Assembly (NCBI GenBank): GCA_021324815.1
Contig: JAJPIJ010000013.1
Location: 111,120-175,119 of the forward strand
Direction of reading: 5' to 3'
DNA length: 64,000 nucleotides
Source: Gammaproteobacteria bacterium
GTDB lineage: Bacteria > Pseudomonadota > Gammaproteobacteria > JAJPIJ01
A program made the position numbers and the translations under genes. Below, piece by piece: positions 32,826-40,273 of the stretch. The notes below the pieces were generated by a model. That model searched no databases, was not told where the DNA came from, and worked only from the letters and a program-made list of their open reading frames with translations. Numbering within the stretch: position 1 is the first letter of the stretch; each line of letters begins with the position of its first letter.

Positions 32826-35800
32826 TCAGCGGGAGGCGGGTCTGGCGGCGCGGCGACCGTGCACCAGGCTGAAAACCACGGGCACGAAAAACAGCGTGGC
32901 GGCCGTGGCGAACGACAGTCCGCCGATGACCGCGCGGCCCAGCGGGGCGTTCTGCTCGCCGCCCTCGCCGATCCCGAGCGCCATCGGCACCATGCCGATA
33001 ATCATCGCCAGCGCCGTCATCAACACCGGGCGGAATCGCGTAAAGCCCGCCTCCAGCGCGGCCGCGGCCGCATCGAGGCCCCCGTTCATGCGCTCGCGGG
33101 CGAAACTGACGACCAGGATGCTGTTGGCGGTGGCCACCCCCATGCACATGATGGCGCCCGTCAACGCCGGCACGCTGACGGTGGTACGGGTCAGGAACAG
33201 CATCCAGACGATGCCGGCGAGCGCCGCGGGCAGCGCGGTGATGATGATGAAGGGGTCGAGCCACGACTGGAAATTGACCACGATCAACAGGTACACCAGC
33301 ACGATGGCGGCCGCGAGACCCAGCAGCAGGCCGGTGAACGAGGACTCCATCGTCACCGCCTGCCCGCGCAGGGTGAGGGCCGATCCCTTCGGCAGATCCC
33401 TGCGCGCGTCGTCGACGATGCGGCGCACCCTCTTGATGACGTAGCCGAGATCGATGTCCTGCACCGAGCCGTAAATATCGATGGCCGGCGTCGCGTTGTA
33501 ATGGCTCACCACCGCCGGGCCGACGCTGCGCGTGAAACTCGCCAGGTTGGACAGCAGTTGCGGCGTGCCCCCGGCGGTGGTGATCGGCGTGGCGGCCAGA
33601 TCGCCGAGCGTCTGCAAACGATATTGCGGCGTCTGCGCGGTGATGTTGTATTGCGTGCCGCTCCTCCAGTCGACCCAGAACGTCGGCGAGGTCTGGAAGC
33701 TGCCCGACAGCGACACCAGCAGGTTGGCCGCCACGTTCTGCTGCGTCAACCCGACGAGCATCGCCTTGCTGCGGTCGACATCGACGTTGATCTGCGGATA
33801 GTCGAATGCCTGCTGGATGCGCGTGTCGACCATTCCCGGAATGTTCCGCAGCCTGGCCAGCAGCGCGCCGGCGAAGGCGCGGTTGCCGGGAATGTTGAAG
33901 CCCGAGATTTGCACGTCGATGGGCGCCGGTACGCCGAAGTTCAGGATCTGGCTCACCATGTCCGCCGGCAGGAAGGCGAAGGACGTCGATGGAAACTCCG
34001 CCGGCAGCCGCTGCCGCAGCGTGCGGATGTAATCCGCGGTCGGACGATGGCCCTCCTTCAATCCAATGAGGATGTCGGCGTCGCCCGGCCCCACCGGCGC
34101 GGAGTTGCTGTAGGTCAGGTTGATGCCGCTGTAGGGCAGGCCGATGTTGTCGACGACGCTTTCGACCTCGGACGCCGGGATCGACCGCCGGATGGCGGCC
34201 TCGACCGCGTCACAAAGCCTGGCGGTCTCCTCGATGCGCGTCCCCGTGCGCGCGCGCACGTGCAGCTTGATCTGGCCCGCGTCGACCACGGGGAAGAAGT
34301 CCTGGCCGAGGCCCGGCAGGGGGCCGAGGGGAAAGGCCAGCAGGGCGGTGAGCGCCATGGCGCCCAGAAACGCGACCGCGAACCATGCCCCGCTTTTGAG
34401 CGCGGACGCGAGCATGGAATGATAACCGTCGCGGAATCTTGCAAATCCGCGCTCGAAGGCGGCCTGGATCCGGCCGGGGACATGGCGCGGCGCCGCGTGT
34501 TCCCCGGCGGCATGCGCGCGCAGCCAGTATTTCGCCAGCGTCGGCACCAGCGTGCGCGACAGCAGGTAGGAGGCCAGCATGGCGAACACCACGGCCTCGG
34601 CCAGCGGCACGAACAGGTGCCTGGCGATGCCGCCCAGGAAGAACATCGGCACGAAGACGATGCAGATGGCCAGCGTCGAGACCAGCGCCGGCAGGGCGAT
34701 CTGCCTGGCGCCGTCGAGGATGGCCGCCTCGACCTCCTTGCCCCGTTCCAGGTGCCAGTTGATGTTCTCGATGGCCACCGTGGCGTCGTCGACGAGTATG
34801 CCGACCGCCAGCGCCAGCCCCCCCAGCGTCATGATGTTGATCGTCTCGCCCAGCGCCGACAGGCAGACTATCGAGGACAGCACCGACAGGGGAATTGAAA
34901 TGGTGATGATGAGCGTGCTGCGCCAGCTGCCCAGGAACAGGAGAATCATCAGGCCGGTCAGGGCCGCCGCGATCACGCCCTCGCGGATCACGCCCTCCAC
35001 CGCGGCGCGGACGAAAACGGACTGATCGCCGACGAGATTCACCGACAGGGATTCCGGCAGCCCGGCGCGTATCGCGGGCAGCTTGCGCTTGATGCTGTCG
35101 ATGATGTCGAGCGTGGAGGCGCTGCCGGTCTTGAGCACGCTCATCAGCACCGCGCGGTGGCCGCCGACGCGCACGATGTTCGTCTGCGGCGGCGCACCGT
35201 CGCGCACGTGCGCCACATCGCGCAAATAAACCACGCCGCCGTCCGTCGTGCGAACCGGCAGATCATTGAGTTCATCGATCCTGGGCGGGCTGGCGTTGAG
35301 CTTGACGAAGTATTCGAGGCCGCCGATCTTCTGCGTGCCCGCGGGCAGGATCAGGTTCTGCGCCCCGAGCGCCGCGGTGACGTCCTGGGCCGACAGTCCG
35401 TGCGCCCGCAGCGCCGCGGGGTCGAGATCCACCTGCACCTGGCGCTGCCTGCCGCCATAGGGCCACGGCAGCGAGGCGCCGGCCACCGTCGACAGCGCCG
35501 TGCGAATGATGTTGTTGCCCAGATCGAAGATTTGCGACTCGGGGAGCCGCTCGCTCGACAGCGCGAGCTGGATGATCGGCACGCTGGACGCGTTGTAAGC
35601 CAGGATGAAAGGCGGGGTCGTCCCCGGCGGCGCGACGCGGAGCAGCGTCTGGGACACGCCGGTGATCTGCGCGTAGGACAGCGACTCGTTGACGTTGGGC
35701 TGGAAAAAATACTTGACGACGGATATTCCGTTCAGCGATTGCGATTCGGTGTGCTCGATGTCGTTGACGACGGTCTGCGCCGTGCGTTCCGAGAACAGAA

Positions 35801-35990
35801 CGATGCGATCCGCCATTTCCTCCGGCGGCAGTCCGGTATAGTTCCAGATCGCGGCCACCACCGGAATATTGATGTTGGGGAAGATGTCGACGGCGGTGCG
35901 CACGATGGCGAACGCGCCCAGCAGCACGATGAGCACCGCAAGCACGATGAAGGTGTAGGGCTTCTGCAGCGCGATTCTGACGATCCACAT
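32826..35990 (-). CDS. RND efflux permease, AcrB/HAE1 type
   Basis: A 1054-residue RND transporter with 12 membrane helices and two large periplasmic loops. Visible features are the first helix IVLAVLIVLLGAFAIV, the repeat near residue 390-410 with LAVGILVDDATVAIEN that holds the proton-relay aspartates, and the matching MCMGVATANSILVV in the second half. The proton-driven export substrate cannot be predicted. It is the first gene of the permease-adaptor-GntR operon, behind a strong promoter at 36065-36093. Confidence 0.94.
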   Translation of the reverse strand: MWIVRIALQKPYTFIVLAVLIVLLGAFAIVRTAVDIFPNINIPVVAAIWNYTGLPPEEMADRIVLFSERTAQTVVNDIEHTESQSLNGISVVKYFFQPNVNESLSYAQITGVSQTLLRVAPPGTTPPFILAYNASSVPIIQLALSSERLPESQIFDLGNNIIRTALSTVAGASLPWPYGGRQRQVQVDLDPAALRAHGLSAQDVTAALGAQNLILPAGTQKIGGLEYFVKLNASPPRIDELNDLPVRTTDGGVVYLRDVAHVRDGAPPQTNIVRVGGHRAVLMSVLKTGSASTLDIIDSIKRKLPAIRAGLPESLSVNLVGDQSVFVRAAVEGVIREGVIAAALTGLMILLFLGSWRSTLIITISIPLSVLSSIVCLSALGETINIMTLGGLALAVGILVDDATVAIENINWHLERGKEVEAAILDGARQIALPALVSTLAICIVFVPMFFLGGIARHLFVPLAEAVVFAMLASYLLSRTLVPTLAKYWLRAHAAGEHAAPRHVPGRIQAAFERGFARFRDGYHSMLASALKSGAWFAVAFLGAMALTALLAFPLGPLPGLGQDFFPVVDAGQIKLHVRARTGTRIEETARLCDAVEAAIRRSIPASEVESVVDNIGLPYSGINLTYSNSAPVGPGDADILIGLKEGHRPTADYIRTLRQRLPAEFPSTSFAFLPADMVSQILNFGVPAPIDVQISGFNIPGNRAFAGALLARLRNIPGMVDTRIQQAFDYPQINVDVDRSKAMLVGLTQQNVAANLLVSLSGSFQTSPTFWVDWRSGTQYNITAQTPQYRLQTLGDLAATPITTAGGTPQLLSNLASFTRSVGPAVVSHYNATPAIDIYGSVQDIDLGYVIKRVRRIVDDARRDLPKGSALTLRGQAVTMESSFTGLLLGLAAAIVLVYLLIVVNFQSWLDPFIIITALPAALAGIVWMLFLTRTTVSVPALTGAIMCMGVATANSILVVSFARERMNGGLDAAAAALEAGFTRFRPVLMTALAMIIGMVPMALGIGEGGEQNAPLGRAVIGGLSFATAATLFFVPVVFSLVHGRRAARPASR

Positions 35991-36064
35991 CTCTCGAACC
36001 CCTGAATGGCCGGTTTCCGGAAAAGCGCGCGGGCCGCGGGCGCGGCCGGCCCATGGAGGTTCCC

Positions 36065-36093
36065 ATTTTATTGATTATCGATAATTTTATCAA
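36065..36093 (-). promoter_or_regulatory. Promoter of the RND operon with internal palindrome operator
   Basis: On the minus strand TTGATA (36088-36093) and TAAAAT (36065-36070) are 17 bases apart, each one mismatch from consensus. The spacer contains the perfect 12-base palindrome ATTATCGATAAT (36074-36085). A repressor bound there would block the promoter; the GntR protein of the operon is the natural candidate. The transcript would start near 36058, about 68 bases before the permease gene. Confidence 0.65.
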
Positions 36094-36289
36094 CGCCCGC
36101 CCCTGCCTCATCGAAACATTTCCCCGTGGATGCCCGGCGCGTGGGTTTGGTCGCCGCCTTGCGTCGCCGCCGCTTTCCCGGTGCCTGCTTGCCGCAAGAC
36201 AGGGGGAACATCGCGGATTCGCGTCACCGGCGGCAGAAAACCTGCGGTCGCATGGAACGGAGGGGGATCCTCCCGTCGATGCCCGCAAA

Positions 36290-36319
36290 TTGATCGGTCC
36301 GGTCGGGGAAGATTATGAT
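36290..36319 (+). promoter_or_regulatory. Probable sigma-70 promoter of norC
   Basis: TTGATC (36290-36295) and TATGAT (36314-36319) are 18 bases apart and lie about 60 bases before the norC start. I see no full Fnr/Dnr or NsrR site with it, which is unusual for nor genes. The remaining space between the two divergent promoters holds nothing else that I can name. Confidence 0.45.
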
Positions 36320-36380
36320 GACCGCGGCTCGGGCGTGGGTCCGCTTTGCGGACGCCACGGCCCGATCGAGAGGAGGCGAT

Positions 36381-36974
36381 ATGTACACTGCCGATCCCGT
36401 CTTCTGGCGCGCCGGCGCCGTCAGTTCCACCGCCGTCATGCTGGTGGTGCTGATATTCCTCACGGCGGACAGCCTCGCCGTCATTCGCCCCGGCGGCGCC
36501 AACGTCCCGCCTTACACCGTCATCAACAGGGAAATCCGCTATGAGTACGACAGCCAGGCCGGGCGCGATCGGCCGGTGATCGGCGCCGACCAGCCCTTGT
36601 TCGGCCACGTGTACTCCGACGGGGAGGCGGCGGCCTTGATGCGCAAGGCCAAGCTCACCCTGCAAAGCCGCAATTGCATGAACTGTCACACCTTCTTCGG
36701 CAACGGCGCCTACTATGGCCCGGACTTGACCAAGGCCTGGCTGGATCCGGTTTGGACGCAGATGTGGATGCCCATGACGCAAGCCGACAGCCGCGAAAAG
36801 GCGATGGTGGCCTTTCTGATGAACCCGGAAAAGTACCCGACCTGGAGCCGGCAGATGCCCAATCTCAAGATCACCCGGGAGGAGGCCGAGGCGGTGACCG
36901 CCTACCTCAAATGGATGTCGGCGGTCGATACCAACGGCTTCCCGATCCACTTCGGCCACATCAAGACGGATTAG
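36381..36974 (+). CDS. norC: Nitric oxide reductase cytochrome c subunit NorC
   Basis: A 197-residue NorC with one N-terminal membrane helix (about 10-33) and a cytochrome c domain: CMNCH at 99-103 and a methionine ligand in TWSRQMPNLK. It is longer than the usual NorC of about 146-150 residues, with extra sequence between the helix and the haem motif. It passes electrons to NorB, which reduces two NO to N2O. A GAGAGGAGG site lies just before ATG 36381; the upstream in-frame ATG at 36315 is not needed. norB follows after 12 bases. Confidence 0.92.
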   Translation: MYTADPVFWRAGAVSSTAVMLVVLIFLTADSLAVIRPGGANVPPYTVINREIRYEYDSQAGRDRPVIGADQPLFGHVYSDGEAAALMRKAKLTLQSRNCMNCHTFFGNGAYYGPDLTKAWLDPVWTQMWMPMTQADSREKAMVAFLMNPEKYPTWSRQMPNLKITREEAEAVTAYLKWMSAVDTNGFPIHFGHIKTD

Positions 36975-36986
36975 CGGGGGGGAGCC

Positions 36987-38396
36987 ATGTACCGATCCCA
37001 GCGACTCGCCCTGAACTACTTCACCGCGGCCATGGTGCTGTTCGGCATCATGGTGGTGGCCGGCCTGCTGGCCGCCTCGCAATACGTCTCGCCCGGACTG
37101 CTGCTGAACAAGCTCGATTTCAACGTCAACAAGATGCTGCACATCGACACCATGATCCTGTGGCTGTTGATGGGGTTCATCGGCGCGGTGTACTGGTTCC
37201 TTCCGGTCGAGCTCGACCGCGAAACCGAGGGCGTCAGGCTGGCGGAGGTGATGTTCTGGATCTTCTGCGTCATCGTCGCGGTGGTCGCCGTGGTGTTTGT
37301 TTTCGTGCAGTACGGGCCGTCCGAGGAAACCACCCTCTGGCTGATCAACCAAGGCCGCAAGTACGTCGAGGCCCCGCGCTGGGCGGCGATCGGCATAACG
37401 CTGACCGTCCTGGTTTTCGTATATAACGTCGTCTTCACCGCGATAAAGGCGCGGAGAGTCACCGGCATACTGGCGGTGCTGATGGTCGACCTGATTCCGC
37501 TGGCGGGACTCTATCTGATCGCCTTTCCGGCGATCACGGACATGTCGGTGGACCTCTACTGGTGGTGGTGGCTGGTGCACCTGTGGGTGGAGGCCACCTG
37601 GGAGATTCTCATCGGCTGCATCATGGCGCTGGCCCTCATGCAGCTGCTCGGCACCGAACGGCGCATCGTCGAGACCTGGCTTTACGTCGAAGTCGCGCTG
37701 GTGCTGGGGACCGGCATCCTCGGCCTCGGTCATCATTACTTCTGGATCGGCACGCCCTCCTACTGGCTGGGCATCGGCGGATTTTTCTCCGCGCTGGAGC
37801 CGCTGCCCCTCCTCGGCATGGTGGCGCACGCGGTGTACGATGCCGGCACGCAGCACATGAAGACCACCAACAAGCCGGCGTTCTACTGGATGATGGCGGA
37901 GGCGTTCGGCAACTTCCTCGGCGGCGGCGTATGGGGGTTCATGATGACGCTGCCGCAGATCAACCTGTTCACCCACGGCACGCAGTGGACCGTCTCACAC
38001 GGCCACTTCGCGTTCTGGGGCGCATACGCCTGCGGGGTGATCTCGGTGATTTATCTCGCCCTCGAGAAGGCGCGCGCGATTCGGGAAGTGAACGGCGCGG
38101 CGTGGCGGTGGTCGTTCGCGCTGCTCAACATCGGACTCGTCGGCATGGTCGGCGCGCTGCTGGTCGCCGGCATCGCCCAGGCGTTCTTCGAGCGCGCGAT
38201 TGGCGGCTCCACGCTGCTGGCCTTTATGAACGCGCAGGGCAGCCCCTGGTTCGTGCAGGGCATCACCATGCGGCTGGTGTTCGGGCTCGTGTTCGCCGCC
38301 GGTTATGCGGTCCTGATGTACGACCTGCTCACCATCGGAAGGCGGCGCGTCGCGGTGAGCGGGTTGAAAATGGGCGTTGCCGGGGGCGTGGCGTGA
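36987..38396 (+). CDS. norB: Nitric oxide reductase subunit NorB
   Basis: A 469-residue NorB with 12 membrane segments. The non-haem iron ligands are visible: the histidine in LVHLWVEATWE (with the glutamate that replaces oxidase CuB chemistry), and the pair in GLGHHYFWIG. The haem b and b3 histidines lie in WTVSHGHFAFWG, and an early haem b histidine in NKMLHIDTM. This is the cytochrome c-dependent type, since it has no long N-terminal quinol-oxidase extension. The stop overlaps a GTG start of the next gene. Confidence 0.96.
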   Translation: MYRSQRLALNYFTAAMVLFGIMVVAGLLAASQYVSPGLLLNKLDFNVNKMLHIDTMILWLLMGFIGAVYWFLPVELDRETEGVRLAEVMFWIFCVIVAVVAVVFVFVQYGPSEETTLWLINQGRKYVEAPRWAAIGITLTVLVFVYNVVFTAIKARRVTGILAVLMVDLIPLAGLYLIAFPAITDMSVDLYWWWWLVHLWVEATWEILIGCIMALALMQLLGTERRIVETWLYVEVALVLGTGILGLGHHYFWIGTPSYWLGIGGFFSALEPLPLLGMVAHAVYDAGTQHMKTTNKPAFYWMMAEAFGNFLGGGVWGFMMTLPQINLFTHGTQWTVSHGHFAFWGAYACGVISVIYLALEKARAIREVNGAAWRWSFALLNIGLVGMVGALLVAGIAQAFFERAIGGSTLLAFMNAQGSPWFVQGITMRLVFGLVFAAGYAVLMYDLLTIGRRRVAVSGLKMGVAGGVA

Positions 38397-38692
38397 CCGC
38401 GCAGCAAATGCTGATGACATCGCTGCTGCTCGGCCTGTTCGTGCTCCTGGCCGGCTGCTATGGCGTCTTGTATTGCATCGGGCGGTTGCGCGCGAACGCC
38501 CGCATCATCAGCGCCGCCTACGGGGTCTACGGACTGCAGGTGATCGTTGCCGCCGCGGTCGTCCTGCTGGCGCCGATCGGGGCCTGGTGGAAGCTGTTGA
38601 TCGCGGTCAGTTGCGCGGTTTATCTGCCCATCCCGCCCGCCACCTGGGGCTATCTTGAGCGCCTGCACCAGCCGGCGAAGCCGTATCCATGA
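38393..38692 (+). CDS. Small membrane protein downstream of norB (A)
   Basis: A 99-residue protein with three membrane helices, starting at a GTG that overlaps the norB stop (GTGA). The body reads LLLGLFVLLAGCYGVLYCIG, then IISAAYGVYGLQVIVAAAVVLL and a short basic tail. I do not recognise a family. The coupling to norB and to the following gene suggests a role in assembly or stability of the NO reductase. It is not NorD, NorE or NorQ, which are larger or soluble. Confidence 0.65.
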   Translation: MTAQQMLMTSLLLGLFVLLAGCYGVLYCIGRLRANARIISAAYGVYGLQVIVAAAVVLLAPIGAWWKLLIAVSCAVYLPIPPATWGYLERLHQPAKPYP

Positions 38693-39027
38693 TACCGAAC
38701 CTGCTGAACACCGTTCTTGGCATCGTGCTGGTTTACGGCGCGATCCTCGCCCCCGATTCATTGACCGCCGGTGTCTGGGCCATGATCGGCTCGGGAGCCG
38801 GCATCGTGCTGCTGGCGCTGTGGGCGCGCGCCGGCGACAGGGTGAAATGGTTCAGCATGGTGAACGCGATACTCGGCGTCGCGCTGATACTCCTTGGTCT
38901 CGCGGGCAAGGTCGCCGGGATTCATCCGCTGGTCAGGTTCTGGTGGGTTTTCTGGGCGGGGATCATCGTGGCCGTGCTGGCCTTGTGGTCCGCCTTGTAC
39001 AATCGCGACACCGCCCGCACCCGCTGA
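38689..39027 (+). CDS. Small membrane protein downstream of norB (B)
   Basis: A 112-residue protein with four membrane helices and almost no loops, starting ATG at 38689 in an ATGA overlap with the previous gene. The pattern LLNTVLGIVLVYGAIL, then VNAILGVALILLGLAG, WWVFWAGIIVAVLALWSALY resembles SPW-repeat-like or anthrone-oxygenase-like small membrane proteins, without specific residues. It ends the norC-norB unit. The function is not known. Confidence 0.6.
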   Translation: MIPNLLNTVLGIVLVYGAILAPDSLTAGVWAMIGSGAGIVLLALWARAGDRVKWFSMVNAILGVALILLGLAGKVAGIHPLVRFWWVFWAGIIVAVLALWSALYNRDTARTR

Positions 39028-39328
39028 GCGCGCGTCGTCAACCGACGGCACCGGCCCCGCACAGGATTTCTACAAATATTCAGGGTAACGCGCCACCCTC
39101 CGACCACGTTCCCGTCGATTTCCTGGATGACTGGCGATCACGTCGTAATGAAAAAACATGCGTCCGGCTTTGCCGCGTATCGCCGGATCATGAGTGTCAT
39201 TGCGGCATGGATTGCCGGAACCCGGAGCACACGGAAGTGAAATATTCCCGGCCGGACGATACGCGAATGCAACATGCTTCCGGAACAGGGATTGGAAATC
39301 CGCGGGTCTGCTCCCGGCTAATTTGATG
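39028..39328. other. Intergenic region without a recognised gene
   Basis: I see no gene, operator or clear hairpin in these 301 bases. One 30-codon frame starting at 39149 has no ribosome site and no family match. The base composition is more AT-rich than the flanks, and the region separates the nor unit from the nucleotidyltransferase pair. Confidence 0.4.
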
Positions 39329-39514
39329 TCAAGGTTGTTTTATTTTGCGGCCCTTCGCCAGGCGATCGGCCGTGTGGCAAAGTTGCTCGATGATCTCCAG
39401 GCGCTCGCGCACGGAAAGCCGCAGCCAGCGCCGGATCTGCTCGCGGCGGCTGCCGTCCCAAGTGGTCCGCTTCCACTCATCATCCGAAGGCGGGTTGCCC
39501 GTCTTATGAGCCAT
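39329..39514 (-). CDS. Small helical protein paired with nucleotidyltransferase
   Basis: A 61-residue protein starting ATG at 39514, eleven bases inside the end of the nucleotidyltransferase gene. It is charged and helical (EWKRTTWDGSRREQIRRWL, then LSVRERLEIIEQLCHTADR) with a WDGSRREQIRR segment seen in small partners of MNT- and AbiEii-type enzymes. It could be the cognate partner or antitoxin. The longer frame from 39568 would overlap the upstream gene more and lacks a ribosome site. Confidence 0.55.
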   Translation of the reverse strand: MAHKTGNPPSDDEWKRTTWDGSRREQIRRWLRLSVRERLEIIEQLCHTADRLAKGRKIKQP

Positions 39515-40019
39515 CAGTTTTTGTCTCAAGCAGAATCTGGCGCAGATGCTCGGCGTCGTCCATGTCACGGGGCCTGCCCGTCGCCTGCTTCATTTTAATC
39601 AAGGTGGGTAGTGATACAAAGCGCACCGGCAGTCCCGGCAGCAACTCCACGATTAGAGCCTGTGTGTATTCCGCGTCAAAATCAAACGGCTCCGCGGCAA
39701 AAATATCGACGGATGTTCCTTGATGCGCATCGCTCCAAAAATTCAGGACTTGCATTCCCTTGGTACGCACCCATTCAGCGCGCTGTGCTGGATCGGAAAA
39801 TCCCGAGGCCGTCACCGGCACCGACGGCTTATATCCCAGCGTCGCCAGCGCTGAAAATGCTGCGTGGATATTATCCGCAGTAAGCTCAATCACGATGTCC
39901 AGGTCCATGGTCATGCGTGGGTAACCATGCGCCCCAACGGCCATTCCTCCCGCAATCAGGTAACGCACGCGAGCCGCGTGCAGGGCTTTTGCGATCGCTT
40001 CCAGGCTGGCGAGATCCAT
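39504..40019 (-). CDS. Nucleotidyltransferase-fold protein (DUF6036/AbiEii-like)
   Basis: A 171-residue protein with the polymerase-beta-like core: YLIAGGMAVGAHGYPRMTMDLDIVIELT near residues 20-47, where the paired aspartates (DLDIV) would bind metal, and a third acidic residue in SVDIFAAEPFD. A SLPTLIKMKQATGRPRDMDDAEHL segment near the end is shared with DUF6036 and AbiEii proteins. These are often toxins or their relatives. It overlaps the small helical gene by eleven bases. The base composition is somewhat lower in GC than its neighbours, hinting at transfer. Confidence 0.75.
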   Translation of the reverse strand: MDLASLEAIAKALHAARVRYLIAGGMAVGAHGYPRMTMDLDIVIELTADNIHAAFSALATLGYKPSVPVTASGFSDPAQRAEWVRTKGMQVLNFWSDAHQGTSVDIFAAEPFDFDAEYTQALIVELLPGLPVRFVSLPTLIKMKQATGRPRDMDDAEHLRQILLETKTDGS

Positions 40020-40240
40020 TCACGCAATTTATGCCTTTTGGCGCATCAGCACCAGCCATGTTTCCATATGACTCAACCCCATGATCTTCAGTTTCAAATG
40101 CATATGAAGGGTGAAGGTGCAAAAATCAAACAAGGCGCGAGGGGGCGAAGGACCGGGACGCGCAAGTCAGTGCGTGAGAAAATATCGAACCGAGTTCGCA
40201 CATACAACGTGCAGTCTGCAAGTCTGATCCCCTCCACCCT

Positions 40241-40265
40241 GCCCTCTCCCGCTGAGGGGGAGGGC
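40241..40265. terminator. GC-rich hairpin after the molybdopterin oxidoreductase gene
   Basis: GCCCTCTCCC and GGGGGAGGGC pair with one mismatch around a five-base loop (GCTGA), eight bases after the stop of the minus-strand oxidoreductase gene. No T run follows. The sequence type CCCTCTCCC-loop-GGGAGAGGG is a common dispersed repeat in proteobacteria, so it may be a repeat that also ends the transcript. Confidence 0.45.
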
Positions 40266-40273
40266 CAATCGAG

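Noticed and set aside
32565..34898. Plus-strand frame of 777 codons opposite the RND permease
   Set aside because: Low-complexity, arginine- and histidine-rich translation and a conserved permease on the other strand.
36071..36084. Fnr/Dnr box for norC
   Set aside because: Only the first half-site (TTGAT) matches; the second reads GATAA. The bases are better explained as part of the divergent RND promoter and its palindrome.
39149..39241. Thirty-codon frame after the nor unit
   Set aside because: No ribosome site, no family match and no conserved context visible.
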